Both the position numbers and the translations under genes were made by a program. Below the pieces are notes generated by a model. That model saw only the letters and a program-made list of their open reading frames with translations, ran no database searches and was not told the origin of the DNA. DNA of 53,279 nt from JAVBKB01 sp031554275 (GTDB taxonomy: Bacteria > Bacillota > Bacilli > JARBTR01), in NCBI GenBank assembly GCA_031554275.1, contig JAVBKB010000023.1:1-53279 (forward strand). The letters are read 5' to 3'. How positions within the stretch are numbered: the stretch's first letter is position 1; every line of letters begins with the position of its first letter. This document shows positions 1 through 8,585 of the stretch, piece by piece.

Positions 1-267
1 TTACACCTGCCAAGGCCAAGGTCCTTCATTCCAGTTCCATTTTTGTGCGGTTGCACTTTGCGTGAATTGCTGTAATGGCCCGAATTTCTGCTCAAATTGT
101 GATCTGACTTGATTTTTGTACTCTGCATATTGATGGAATTGATTCTTAGCATCCACGTCACGAGGATGTGTGTCTAGGTACAAGGTTAATTCGAGTAGGA
201 GGAAATCGACGGCTTGCAGTTCCTCAAGTATTTGATAATATTCTGCACTAGGCTGTTGCTCAGCCAT
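1..267 (-). CDS. cotJB: Spore coat protein CotJB
   Basis: An 88-residue protein of the CotJB family, a small inner spore-coat component made in the mother cell. It is short, rich in Gln, Glu and Tyr, and ends in the Trp/Pro-rich NWNEGPWPWQV typical of the family. The frame stays open upstream into cotJA, but the ATG at 265-267 follows a clear ribosome site (AAGGGGTG), so I start there. Only 4 bases separate it from the cotJA stop, so the two are cotranscribed. In other genomes cotJC, a manganese-catalase-like protein, comes next; here it would lie beyond the left edge. Recognition rests on sequence resemblance and on the cotJA neighbour. Confidence 0.9.
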   Translation of the reverse strand: MAEQQPSAEYYQILEELQAVDFLLLELTLYLDTHPRDVDAKNQFHQYAEYKNQVRSQFEQKFGPLQQFTQSATAQKWNWNEGPWPWQV

Positions 268-271
268 ATTT

Positions 272-502
272 TCACCCCTTGCTTTTGTATGGATTTTCAT
301 AGCTGTCATACAGGGCTGGCCACAGTGTTCCCTTTTTGATGGCATCTCTAAAGTAGAACTGTGCTAAATTACGGGGTTGCACACCTAAATACAACTGCGG
401 CGGGGTGGAATAGTATTTCAATCCAATAGGTGGACATGGATCGAAAGGGCCATGAAACGGTGCATATGACTTTGTTTTTGTGAATTGTATTTGCTGGTTC
501 AT
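272..502 (-). CDS. cotJA: Spore coat associated protein CotJA
   Basis: A 76-residue protein with the CotJA pattern: an early YAPFHGPFDPCPPIG stretch, then PPQLYLGVQP and a C-terminal region with GTLWPALYD. CotJA is a minor spore-coat polypeptide of the mother cell, expressed with CotJB and CotJC. The ATG at 500-502 is preceded by GGAGGAGTG at good spacing. It is the first gene of the operon. A sigma-E-like promoter lies about 40-65 bases upstream (540-569). No signal peptide or membrane segment is seen. Confidence 0.9.
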   Translation of the reverse strand: MNQQIQFTKTKSYAPFHGPFDPCPPIGLKYYSTPPQLYLGVQPRNLAQFYFRDAIKKGTLWPALYDSYENPYKSKG

Positions 503-539
503 GCATAATCACTCCTCCATGATGCGATAGCTCCTTTCA

Positions 540-569
540 ATTTATTCTTCACTTCTTGTACAAAATGAC
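540..569 (-). promoter_or_regulatory. Possible sigma-E promoter of cotJAB
   Basis: On the minus strand GTCATTTT (562-569) resembles the sigma-E -35 element. It is followed after 14 bases by GAATAAAT (540-547), a weak match to the -10 element. The position fits cotJA, whose homologues are mother-cell genes. The -10 match is poor, so this is tentative. Confidence 0.3.
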
Positions 570-751
570 ACAAAACGATTGATCAAGACCGATCACTGAT
601 TGTCTAAATTGCATTTTTACAAAAGTTAGATAGAAAATTATTCTCGATTTTTGACGAGTAATCAAGCTTACTGTATAGAGTACTATAGATGCAATTCTAT
701 CATTCTGTTATCATTAGGTTTAAAGAATATGATAATGGAGTGTTAAAAAAA

Positions 752-3055
752 ATGAGTAATCGACCATTTGGTAGAAAGAAATATGTTTCAGGAGAAAGTG
801 ATGAAGTTAATAGACGAGGTGACGGCTTGGATCTTGGCGGTCCTTTAGGTCAAGACAACAGTCATTCAGATAGTTCGGGTGACAATTCATCTAGCAAAAA
901 ACAGTCTGGTGGTCCATTACGTACTGCTGGAAAATCATCTCCTATCCTTCTCATTATAGTAGCGGTCGTCTTTATGTTTTTAAACAAAAACGGAGGCACA
1001 CCAAGTGACATTCCTACTTTTGGGAACTCGAATAACAATAATAGTAACGCAATTATCAATGTTGGAGAATTAGATCGTTCTGTATCCGACAAAGCACGCC
1101 CAAAGCAGGGTGTTTCAAACAATGCTGACAGCGCAACAATCATGATTTATATGTGCGGAAGTGATTTAGAATCTCGAGCCGGCGCGGCAACTGCTGACTT
1201 ACAGGAAATGATGAAAGCTCAAATAGCTGATAATGTGAACATTCTCATAGAAACTGGCGGCTCGCCTGAATGGAAAAACAATATTGTCAGTGGCGAAACC
1301 AATCAGATCTACAAACTTACTACAAACGGCATGGAATTGGTTAAAGACGATTTGGGCTCTCGATCAATGGTTGAGCCAGAAACACTATCTGATTTTATCC
1401 GCTTTTGCAAAAGTAGTTACCCTGCCGATCGATATCAGCTGATCTTCTGGGATCACGGTGGTGGATCTATTGGCGGTTTTGGCTATGATATGAACCACCC
1501 TGGTAGTTCGATGACACTTGACAAAATCGATACTGCTTTGAAAAATGGCGGCTGTTACTTTGATTATATTGGTTTTGATGCCTGTTTGATGGCTACTCTT
1601 GAAACAGCAATAACAATGGAGAAATATGCCGATTATCTTATTGCCTCGGAAGAAACAGAACCGGGTGGCGGCTGGTATTACACAAATTGGATCACTAAGC
1701 TTTCACAGAATACATCCATTGACACATTGGATCTCGGCAAAGCCATTATCGATGATTTCATAAACTATACTCCACAAGGCTCAACAACGTTATCGCTTAT
1801 TGACCTTGCTGAGCTCGATGGTACGATTCCTGAAACATTTAAATCATTTTCCAATTCCACAGCAACACTTATAAAGTCAGACAACTTTAAGTTGGTTTCC
1901 GATGCTCGCAATGAAGTTCGAGAATTCGGACGTGCATCCGCTACGGATAGTATTGATATCATTCAGTTTGCAGAGAAAATAAACACTCCTGAAAGTAAAG
2001 CATTCTCTAAAGCGCTGCAGGGTTGTGTGAAATACAACCTAACAGATGACGGAATGAAGGATTGTGGTGGTATCTCAGTCTATTTTCCTTCTCAAGACTT
2101 AAATAAAGTAGATACTGCCTTGAAAACTTTTACGCGACTTAATTTAGATGAAAAATACAGTGAATGTATCAAAAACTACAGCAATTTAGAGGTCGGTGGA
2201 CAAATTGCTTCGGGACAAGGTACGCTACTGGATACGCTCTTCGGCTCCCTTTTGGCAAATGCTGGCGGCAGTTCCTCAACAAGTAACTCGAAACCAGATG
2301 TCGGAAGTTTGATCCAAAGTGCGCTAAGCGGTGGCATGGGCAATATTTTTGGCGGTAAAGCAGTTCCAACATGGGTAGACAAAAACCTTATCCTTGATTC
2401 GAGCGATTATCTAAAGGAGAACAGCTTCGACTCAACTCAGCTTATTTTTACTAAAAAGAGCGGGCATGAAATCATTAAATTATCCCAGTCGCAATGGGAT
2501 CTAGTTCAGGATCTCGAACTAAATGTCTTTGTTGATGATGGTAAGGGCTACATTGATCTAGGACTTGATAATACCTTTAGCTTTGATGACGACGGCGATT
2601 TGGAAGCGGACTACGACAAAACTTGGTTGGCAATCAATGGCCAGGTAGTTAGCTATTACTTCCTTTCGAAAGAGGGTACTGAAGAAAACTATGTGATTAA
2701 GGGGCGCGTCCCTGCAATGCTAAATGGCGGTCTTGTAGATTTGATCTTGGAGTTTACAGATGAAAATCCTAAGGGAACGGTCTTGGGAGCTCGGATCAAC
2801 TACAATGGCGTTACAGAAAACGAGGCTAAAGGCTTGCTCACGATTAAAGCAGGAGACAAAATCGACTTTCTCTGTGATTACTACACGTATGGCAAGCAAC
2901 TTCAAAACAACTACTATTTAGGCGAACAATTGATTGTGAATGGACCCTTAGCCATCAGCAATGTTAATATTGGCAGCAAAAAATATATTGCCGCTTATCG
3001 TTTTACCGATATTTATCAAAATAAATACTGGACACCGAGTATTAAAGGTCAATAA
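752..3055 (+). CDS. Membrane-anchored clostripain-family (C11) cysteine protease
   Basis: A 767-residue protein. Residues 1-60 are Gly/Ser/Asp-rich and low in complexity. One membrane segment (about 65-80, SPILLIIVAVVFMFL) and an Asn-rich linker follow. The clostripain-like domain begins around residue 128 with SATIMIYMCGSDLESR. The catalytic pair is visible as His235 in FWDHGGG and Cys278 in FDACLMATLE. About 250 further residues after a Gly/Ser-rich spacer (near residue 510) form an extracytoplasmic region I cannot assign. The start is the ATG at 752 with GGAG about ten bases upstream; an in-frame ATG at 689 has no ribosome site. The domain probably acts outside the membrane on Arg/Lys-type sites, as clostripain does. 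It is transcribed divergently from cotJAB and has its own terminator. A spore role is suggested only by position. Confidence 0.85.
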   Translation: MSNRPFGRKKYVSGESDEVNRRGDGLDLGGPLGQDNSHSDSSGDNSSSKKQSGGPLRTAGKSSPILLIIVAVVFMFLNKNGGTPSDIPTFGNSNNNNSNAIINVGELDRSVSDKARPKQGVSNNADSATIMIYMCGSDLESRAGAATADLQEMMKAQIADNVNILIETGGSPEWKNNIVSGETNQIYKLTTNGMELVKDDLGSRSMVEPETLSDFIRFCKSSYPADRYQLIFWDHGGGSIGGFGYDMNHPGSSMTLDKIDTALKNGGCYFDYIGFDACLMATLETAITMEKYADYLIASEETEPGGGWYYTNWITKLSQNTSIDTLDLGKAIIDDFINYTPQGSTTLSLIDLAELDGTIPETFKSFSNSTATLIKSDNFKLVSDARNEVREFGRASATDSIDIIQFAEKINTPESKAFSKALQGCVKYNLTDDGMKDCGGISVYFPSQDLNKVDTALKTFTRLNLDEKYSECIKNYSNLEVGGQIASGQGTLLDTLFGSLLANAGGSSSTSNSKPDVGSLIQSALSGGMGNIFGGKAVPTWVDKNLILDSSDYLKENSFDSTQLIFTKKSGHEIIKLSQSQWDLVQDLELNVFVDDGKGYIDLGLDNTFSFDDDGDLEADYDKTWLAINGQVVSYYFLSKEGTEENYVIKGRVPAMLNGGLVDLILEFTDENPKGTVLGARINYNGVTENEAKGLLTIKAGDKIDFLCDYYTYGKQLQNNYYLGEQLIVNGPLAISNVNIGSKKYIAAYRFTDIYQNKYWTPSIKGQ

Positions 3056-3119
3056 TCGTACACCGGTGAAAAACTATTCTAGATCGCTATATTTCTGAGA
3101 GGCCATGAGTAGTCTAGTG

Positions 3120-3147
3120 AAAAGCTGTCCCTTGGGATGGCTTTTTT
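3120..3147 (+). terminator. Rho-independent terminator after the C11 protease
   Basis: A 12-base arm starting AAAAGC pairs (with two G-U pairs) with an arm ending GGCTTTT around a UU turn, and is followed by six Ts. It lies 65 bases past the protease stop. Confidence 0.8.
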
Positions 3148-3476
3148 CTATGAGTTCCTTTGGCTTTCTATCCAAGAAATCGATACTTAATTTTCGTATT
3201 GGCGGGTTGCCAATTATGGTAGAATGAGTATACAACTCTGTGCAAAGGCAGTTACAACATTTAATGAATTTATTTGGATGGTGAAAAACGAGAAGACCTT
3301 TCGAGTTTCAGCCCAGTATTTAATCCTGTAATTATAAGAGCCAGACGTTCTATCCGTCACTTAGTGTGGTTGTTTGGAAATCAGAGATTTGCTACTGACT
3401 ATGAATTAAATCTTCGCCATTGATATATCAATTTTGAATCACAGCAGTTTATTGAATGATCGGAAAGTGGGTAGTC
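3148..3476. other. Intergenic stretch, no clear gene
   Basis: About 330 bases between the protease terminator and a small membrane-protein gene. A short open frame (about 3278-3423, only a TTG start, no convincing ribosome site) could be a gene relic, but nothing in it is recognisable. No repeat or strong promoter was found. Confidence 0.4.
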
Positions 3477-3851
3477 ATGAAGAAATCTGAAAAACTAGTT
3501 AGAATTATTTATTACTCTGGTTCGCTATTTTTTGCGCTTACAATATTTCTACTTATAGGTGTGTTTGTAGATATTAGTTTTCCCTTCTCGTCATTTATAA
3601 TTATTTTATATTTGCTTGTTCTTGCAATATTTTTCTCAGCGGCCATATTGTTGTTGATAAGAAGATTTTTAAAATTGAACTCAAGAGAACGATGGAGAAG
3701 TGTTCGAAAGTTTGGTATCACTTTTGTTTTCCTAACCGGTTTGAGTCTTCTATTTACGATAATAATGCAACAAGATTTAAATATTTTTACTCTTTTGGGC
3801 GTAAGTACGGGTTTCTCGGCCACATTAGCTATTTTTGGTTCTGAGAGTTAG
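3477..3851 (+). CDS. Small four-helix membrane protein, unknown
   Basis: A 124-residue hydrophobic protein with about four predicted membrane segments (near residues 10-30, 38-62, 80-95 and 100-120) and a basic loop (RRFLKLNSRERWRSVRK) between the second and third. I do not recognise the family. The ATG at 3477 has a weak GTGGG upstream; an in-frame ATG at 3456 has nothing better. It stands alone between a terminator and the convergent spoIIR terminator. The long hydrophobic open frame and basic inner loop argue for a real gene, but the function is unknown. Confidence 0.55.
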   Translation: MKKSEKLVRIIYYSGSLFFALTIFLLIGVFVDISFPFSSFIIILYLLVLAIFFSAAILLLIRRFLKLNSRERWRSVRKFGITFVFLTGLSLLFTIIMQQDLNIFTLLGVSTGFSATLAIFGSES

Positions 3852-3964
3852 GTATTCTAATTGCTTCATTACAACAGCGACTTGATGAATGTGAATTCAG
3901 CACGGTTTGTCTGATCATAGCTCAGCAACAAACTACGGCAATTCTCGTTTTTTTCCGATCGAGA

Positions 3965-4016
3965 TGAAAAATACTGGTTGACAGAAAATTCGCTTCGGCA
4001 TTTTCTGTCAACCAGT
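3965..4016 (-). terminator. Terminator after spoIIR (17-bp perfect stem)
   Basis: The arms 3973-3989 and 4000-4016 are perfectly complementary over 17 bases with a 10-base loop. On the minus strand the stem is followed by TATTTTT. It lies 36 bases past the spoIIR stop. Confidence 0.8.
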
Positions 4017-4051
4017 GGCTAATGGCTTCATTCAATATGTAATTTAAGTAA

Positions 4052-4660
4052 TTAATCAAAAATCTTTTTGAAAATCTTCGTTACCAGAAACTCTGACTTC
4101 TGACCTTTTTTCTCCTTGCTTGACTTTTTTTCATCGGAAGTCGACTTCTCATTTTTATCAACTGCTGTGTTGCTATTGAAGTCTAAGAAACACAACGGTG
4201 GATAAAGTACACACCACCAATTATCTCCTGCCGCTTCCCCAATTGAGACAACAACCGCTTCATAGGTTCCTGCTGGGTAGAGATAGTCACCATACATTTT
4301 GGTCGGAAATTCTGCTGGTCCAAGTGTTACTTGAACATTTTGGTCAATCTTAGCATTCGCCAACTCCTGCTTTGCAATGGCGTCAATCTCTTGCAGATGG
4401 CTCTCGATCACTTGGTGTGATGCTCCGTAGGAATCTAAATCCTGCACCCACCCATCAATACTTGCTTTCACCTTGTCACGGATAACGCGTTTAATCTCCT
4501 GGTCATCATCCAAATTGCTGTTCGCAAGTATTCGCAAGCGAATCGCTTCTGATGGAATCACTTTCTTATTGTTCACTGTTGCTGAAGTTGTTGATACAAA
4601 GCTGAATAAAGTGCTAAATCCTAATGCTAAGATATACATAACTGCTAGATATTTTTTCAT
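4052..4660 (-). CDS. spoIIR: Stage II sporulation protein R
   Basis: A 202-residue secreted protein of the SpoIIR family. In Bacillus it is made in the forespore under sigma-F and crosses into the intermembrane space, where it triggers SpoIIGA to process pro-sigma-E. There is an N-terminal signal or anchor (MKKYLAVMYILALGFSTLFSF) and the family core SEAIRLRILANSNLDDDQ, followed by RVIRDKV and PAEFPTKMYGDYLYPAGTYEA. WWCVLYPPLCFLDF is also typical. The last 40 residues are a Lys/Glu/Ser-rich tail ahead of FKKIFD. The ATG at 4658-4660 has AGAGGGGGAG upstream. A sigma-F-like promoter lies just upstream, as expected for this gene. Confidence 0.93.
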   Translation of the reverse strand: MKKYLAVMYILALGFSTLFSFVSTTSATVNNKKVIPSEAIRLRILANSNLDDDQEIKRVIRDKVKASIDGWVQDLDSYGASHQVIESHLQEIDAIAKQELANAKIDQNVQVTLGPAEFPTKMYGDYLYPAGTYEAVVVSIGEAAGDNWWCVLYPPLCFLDFNSNTAVDKNEKSTSDEKKSSKEKKGQKSEFLVTKIFKKIFD

Positions 4661-4681
4661 TTGAGCTCCCCCTCTGACCAC

Positions 4682-4710
4682 ATTATGGACAAGCGGAAAG
4701 GAAGCTAAAC
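4682..4710 (-). promoter_or_regulatory. Candidate sigma-F promoter of spoIIR
   Basis: On the minus strand GTTTA (4706-4710), a 15-base spacer and GTCCATAAT (4682-4690) fit the sigma-F/sigma-G pattern GYATA ... GGNNANANT with one mismatch per element. The implied leader to the spoIIR ATG is about 15 bases. spoIIR is a known sigma-F gene in Bacillus, which supports the assignment. Confidence 0.55.
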
Positions 4711-4835
4711 ACTTATTTGATAATAAAAAAGAGCTTCAAGAGAATAACGACTGGCCAATATGTGAAATCCTATAGAAACAGCCTTATCCTCCTTTGAGTC
4801 GGTGATTCACTTGGTGCTCTGCCAAATATTCTCTA

Positions 4836-5726
4836 CTACCCATTCACGCTCGCAAACACCATTCGCTCTCTCCCATTAATATCATTTACTATCTCAACTT
4901 TACTGCCAATCAGAGCTTGTTGCAGCATTCCTGCCACTGCCTCCCCTTGCCCACTACCAATTTCTAATCCTACGACAGCTTCAGAAGACAAAACCTGTGG
5001 GAGCATCGGGATCATTTCTCGATACAGGTCTAACCCATCCTCACCACCAAACAACGCTAGCTCCGGATCATAATTCCGGACAACATCCTGTAGCGATTCC
5101 CGATCACCAAGCGGAATATAAGGTGGATTCGACAAAAGGACATCTACTTTCATGCCTGAAGCTATTAGTGGTTCAACCAAGTTTCCTTGCAGGAATTGTA
5201 CTTTATTTGCACCAAGGTTTAGTGCATTTTCTCTGGCAACCTGAATCGCTGCAGGTGAAATATCAACTGCAATCACCTTTACGCTCGGTAGTTCCAACTG
5301 CATTGTGATTGCAATGCAACCGCTACCAGCTCCAATATCGGCAATTGTTAGCGCTTCTGCTGTACTAAGCACTTTCGCTCTTTCAAGCATCTGGCAAACC
5401 AATTCCTCTGTTTCTGGACGCGGGATTAGCACATGCTCATTAACGACAAATTTTCTACCAAAAAACATTTCGTACCCAATAATATGCTGAATCGGCACGC
5501 CACTCAACGCATGCTCATTGATGCCACTGAAATAGACCTCAAGTATCGCTTGAGGCAATTTCATTTGCAAATCAGACAACAATTTCGCCCGAGAACACTC
5601 CAGATGATGCATCAACAATAGCGCTGCTACGTTCTCTTCTCGCTGATTTTTATGTAAAATTTCCTTAGCCTTGCTGAGTGCTTCGTGAATCGTAATCTCC
5701 ACTAAACCATGTTTTAAATTTTCCAA
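4836..5726 (-). CDS. prmC: Release factor glutamine methyltransferase PrmC
   Basis: A 296-residue SAM-dependent methyltransferase that modifies the Gln of the GGQ motif in release factors RF1 and RF2. The N-terminal helical domain (1-85) contains LSGVPIQHIIGYEMFFGR and VLIPRPETEELV. The SAM-binding site is IADIGAGSGCIAI (about 127-140), and the catalytic NPPY motif is in LLSNPPYIPLGDRES (about 195). The start is TTG at 5724-5726, preceded by AGGGG at eight bases; no in-frame ATG lies nearby. Its substrate gene prfA is upstream on the same strand, but a lipoprotein gene sits between them, which is unusual because prfA and prmC are normally adjacent. Confidence 0.93.
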   Translation of the reverse strand: MENLKHGLVEITIHEALSKAKEILHKNQREENVAALLLMHHLECSRAKLLSDLQMKLPQAILEVYFSGINEHALSGVPIQHIIGYEMFFGRKFVVNEHVLIPRPETEELVCQMLERAKVLSTAEALTIADIGAGSGCIAITMQLELPSVKVIAVDISPAAIQVARENALNLGANKVQFLQGNLVEPLIASGMKVDVLLSNPPYIPLGDRESLQDVVRNYDPELALFGGEDGLDLYREMIPMLPQVLSSEAVVGLEIGSGQGEAVAGMLQQALIGSKVEIVNDINGRERMVFASVNG

Positions 5727-5749
5727 CTTTAAACCCCTAGATAATTAGA

Positions 5750-5776
5750 AAACAGCCTACTTATGATAGACTGTTT
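5750..5776 (-). terminator. Hairpin between lipoprotein gene and prmC
   Basis: The arms 5750-5759 and 5767-5776 pair over ten bases (one G-U) with a seven-base loop. A weak U-rich run follows on the minus strand. Only about 24 bases remain before the prmC start, so it may be a partial terminator that trims transcription into prmC rather than a full stop. Confidence 0.5.
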
Positions 5777-5801
5777 ATCATTTTTCGTTATTTTATCATA
5801 C

Positions 5802-6890
5802 TTACTCTAATCTCAATACATATAGTTCTTTATCGGGTCTATACATGTAGAGCAGGTCATTTGCTACAAACTGGGCTGAATACTGATCTTCTTCTTTAAT
5901 CTCTATTTTTTTCAGTTGTTCACCCGTTCCAACAGAATATACGTAGACAGTAACTATGTGCGAACCTTCTACACGTGTCAAAATGACAAACTTCTTCGCA
6001 TCAGGTGACATTGAATAACCGCACATTTGCTCTAGCAATGAATCAGGCACACTTGTAAGCAATTTTGTTGTTTTTGATGCCGGATCTCCTGAAGTATTAG
6101 AAAGAATATGGCTGATATCTGTTTTCGATAAGTTGAAATCGCCGGTATACTCTCCGTACAATGCATCGCCAATGCTATACACAAAATTATCTTTTACTGC
6201 CAGCGGATTTTTACTAGCACCCTTCATTGGATAGTTCTTCATTGTTTGTATATCAAAGATACCCCAGAAATCTGTCCATTCATATCCATATTCGATATAG
6301 ATAAATTGTGTATCGCTAATGGCTTTGTAGAATTCATTACTTGTAGCATCTTCACCGTTAGTGCGTTTCCCTTTGATGATTAGCTTCTCGACTTTAGACT
6401 TTTGATTCAATAAATACAAGCTTCCGTCTCTTTCAACAATGTAGTTATCACCCGACAAAAGCGATTTCCGAGTACCATCTTTGTTACTCAGGATTTTGTC
6501 AACCCAGTCCTTGTACCCTTTGTTCTTTTGTTGTTTCAAATCGATTTTGGTAATAACATTTGGTTTGATCGTTTTGTCATCGATATAATCTTTCTTTTCT
6601 ACTGGTTGCTTAGGTTCTGCTTTCACAGGCTCGACAGGTGTTTCTTTCTTTGGTACCTCTTCCTTTGGTGTTTCTTCTTTTGGTGTTTCTTCTTTTGGTA
6701 CTTCTTCTTTTGGTACTTCTCCCTTTGTCTGTTCCTCAGGTAGTTGCTGCTCTAGTACTACTTCCTTTGATTGTTCTTCGGTTTTTGTTTCTTCACTTGC
6801 TGTTTTCGTTGCCTCTTCTTTTTCCCCACAGCCAGCAAGTGAAATAACTAGCCCAATTGAAAGCACTATTAGTAACCACTTCTTCTTCAT
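5802..6890 (-). CDS. Lipoprotein with PKEE repeats, unknown
   Basis: A 362-residue predicted lipoprotein. A signal peptide ends in the lipobox SLAGC at about residues 17-21, so the protein should be anchored outside the membrane. Residues 22-100 are Glu/Lys/Pro-rich, with about six tandem copies of PKEE(V/T) around 58-86, probably a wall-spanning linker. The rest (about 115-362) has repeated Tyr/Leu strands with aspartates, as in WD40/beta-propeller-like sensor proteins, but no family is certain. The ribosome site GGGGGAGG is strong. It is inserted between prfA and prmC and has a hairpin on each side, so it is probably its own transcription unit. Confidence 0.8.
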   Translation of the reverse strand: MKKKWLLIVLSIGLVISLAGCGEKEEATKTASEETKTEEQSKEVVLEQQLPEEQTKGEVPKEEVPKEETPKEETPKEEVPKKETPVEPVKAEPKQPVEKKDYIDDKTIKPNVITKIDLKQQKNKGYKDWVDKILSNKDGTRKSLLSGDNYIVERDGSLYLLNQKSKVEKLIIKGKRTNGEDATSNEFYKAISDTQFIYIEYGYEWTDFWGIFDIQTMKNYPMKGASKNPLAVKDNFVYSIGDALYGEYTGDFNLSKTDISHILSNTSGDPASKTTKLLTSVPDSLLEQMCGYSMSPDAKKFVILTRVEGSHIVTVYVYSVGTGEQLKKIEIKEEDQYSAQFVANDLLYMYRPDKELYVLRLE

Positions 6891-6998
6891 AACTAATTCC
6901 TCCCCCTCAAAAAGTTCTTTGTATGTAATGTATTTGTAACATTACTGTAACACAGAAGAAATCTGAGTCAATAGTTTTTTAGGAAATATTTTTAAAAT

Positions 6999-7057
6999 GA
7001 CAGCAATAAAAAACGCCTCCAAACTTTAGACTGATCATCTAATTTGTTTGGGGCGCT
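6999..7057 (-). terminator. Terminator after prfA
   Basis: On the minus strand a long imperfect stem (GCGCCCCAAAC paired with GTTTGGAGGCGT, an extra inner helix around TTAGA/TCTAA) is followed by six Ts. It starts 13 bases past the prfA stop, so prfA is probably separated from the lipoprotein gene. Confidence 0.75.
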
Positions 7058-7069
7058 CTTTATCTTCTG

Positions 7070-8137
7070 TTAGGCTTCTTTATTTAATTTAGTTGCCTGA
7101 TCATCTAGTGTCAGTGCATCAATAATCTCATCCAGTTTTCCTTCCAAAATAATATCTAGTTTCTGCAAAGTTAGACCGATTCGATGGTCTGTTACACGGT
7201 TTTGCGGATAATTGTAGGTGCGGATGCGTTCTGAGCGATCGCCTGTGCCAACCGCTGATTTCCGGGTCTTATCGTATTCGTCTTGCGCCTCTCGTTGTTT
7301 GACCTCATAAATCCGGGCGCGTAATACCTTCAGTGCTTTATCTTTGTTCTTGATTTGCGATTTCTCATCTTGACAGGTAGCAACAATACCAGTTGGCAGA
7401 TGCGTTACACGAACTGCTGATGCTGTGGTATTGACAGACTGACCGCCTGCTCCTGAAGAGCAGAAAGTATCAACACGAATGTCTTTATCATGAATCTCAA
7501 TTTCAAAATCCTCGGCTTCGGGCAAACAAGCTACTGTGGCGGTAGATGTGTGAATACGTCCACTTGATTCCGTCTCAGGCACCCGTTGCACACGATGTGC
7601 ACCATTCTCAAATTTCAATTTGGAGTAAGCGCCGCTTCCACTAATCATGAAGACGATCTCTTTGAATCCACCTAAACCAGTTGCGTTTGTATCCATTACC
7701 TCTGTGCGCCAACCCTTTGCCTCTGCATAGCGGCTGTACATTCTGTAAAGATTTCCAGCAAATATCGCTGCTTCATCGCCACCTGCAGCACCTCGAATCT
7801 CCATGATAACGTTTTTGTCATCGTTCGGATCCTTTGGCACAAGCAATAAACGAATTTTCTCCTCAAGTGAGCTCAGCTGGTCGCCAAGTTCATCAAACTC
7901 TTCCTTCACCATTTCTCGCATTTCAGGATCGAGACTCTCTCCTAGCATCGCCTTTGCTTCCTGATGCTGCTGACGAGCAGACTTATACTCCCGATAAGTC
8001 GCTACCGTCTCTTGAATACCAGCTTGCTCCTTGGAGTACTCCATCAACTTCTTGGCATCATTCACGATATCTGGATCACTTAATAACTCATTCAATCGAT
8101 CAAAACGATCCTCAACTGCTTGTAATTTATCAATCAT
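7070..8137 (-). CDS. prfA: Peptide chain release factor 1
   Basis: A 355-residue RF1, of the normal length. It ends translation at UAA and UAG. The stop-codon recognition loop is RVPETESSGRIHTSTATVA (PxT form as in other Bacilli), and the hydrolysis motif GGQ is in SSGAGGQSVN near residue 230. GDRSERIRTYNYPQNRVTDHR is typical of class I factors. The ATG at 8135-8137 follows AGAGGG. Its modifying enzyme PrmC is encoded downstream on the same strand. The gene is well conserved with nothing unusual. Confidence 0.97.
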   Translation of the reverse strand: MIDKLQAVEDRFDRLNELLSDPDIVNDAKKLMEYSKEQAGIQETVATYREYKSARQQHQEAKAMLGESLDPEMREMVKEEFDELGDQLSSLEEKIRLLLVPKDPNDDKNVIMEIRGAAGGDEAAIFAGNLYRMYSRYAEAKGWRTEVMDTNATGLGGFKEIVFMISGSGAYSKLKFENGAHRVQRVPETESSGRIHTSTATVACLPEAEDFEIEIHDKDIRVDTFCSSGAGGQSVNTTASAVRVTHLPTGIVATCQDEKSQIKNKDKALKVLRARIYEVKQREAQDEYDKTRKSAVGTGDRSERIRTYNYPQNRVTDHRIGLTLQKLDIILEGKLDEIIDALTLDDQATKLNKEA

Positions 8138-8305
8138 TACTATCCCTCTAATACTGTCTCATTCTGTATGTTTAATTATTATAAAAGCGTTTCGGTAAAT
8201 CAACTAATCTGATTGTCACAACCAAGTGACCAAACTTCATTATATAGAAGTTATCTCCGAAAAAAAAGCTTTGATTCTGTTAATGTGAAAAAAATGTGCT
8301 TTTTC

Positions 8306-8343
8306 CTCATTTATTGCTCTCACAAAAGCTCATTTATTGCTCT
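8306..8343. repeat. Two direct copies of a 15-bp sequence
   Basis: CTCATTTATTGCTCT occurs exactly at 8306-8320 and again at 8329-8343, separated by eight bases. No function is apparent. Confidence 0.7.
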
Positions 8344-8468
8344 GAAATGGGCTTTTTCTTCACATTTATGCTTTCCCCTTATATTTTATCCTCGCATTTG
8401 TTCATTTTCCTTAAATTGATTTGTAAATGGGGTAGAATTTTTGATGATGCACTTTATTGTGCTATTTG

Positions 8469-8523
8469 AAAAGGCTATCCAAAGGAAATCTTGAGAAAAC
8501 GACTTCTTTTGCGACAGCCTTTT
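8469..8523 (-). terminator. Terminator after lutABC
   Basis: The arms 8469-8479 and 8513-8523 pair over 11 bases (AAAAGGCT core, one G-U) around a long partly paired loop, ending in TTTT on both strands. It lies 62 bases past the lutC stop. Confidence 0.6.
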
Positions 8524-8536
8524 GTATGTCTACTTC

Positions 8537-8570
8537 TTATATCCATAATAATTTTATATCCATAATAATT
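8537..8570. repeat. 17-bp tandem duplication
   Basis: TTATATCCATAATAATT is present twice in direct tandem (8537-8553 and 8554-8570), between the lutC stop and its terminator. It looks like a recent slippage duplication. Confidence 0.8.
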
Positions 8571-8585
8571 TAGAAATCCAACAAC

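Larger units (their letters stand above)
8138..8585. other. Intergenic region upstream of prfA
   Basis: About 450 bases between lutC and prfA with no convincing gene. On the minus strand TATAAT occurs in CTTTTATAATAATT near 8180, a possible prfA -10 element, but no good -35 is paired with it. It also holds two short direct repeats and the lutC terminator, listed separately. Confidence 0.5.

Noticed and set aside
3278..3423. Short frame with a TTG start ahead of the small membrane protein
   Set aside because: No ribosome site or recognisable similarity; at most a relic.
6528..6847. Phe/Leu-rich frames opposite the PKEE repeat
   Set aside because: Antisense reading of a Lys/Glu/Pro repeat; no ribosome site.
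8213..8419. 68-residue frame upstream of prfA
   Set aside because: Covers the short direct repeats, low-complexity Phe/Ser/Cys composition, no ribosome site.
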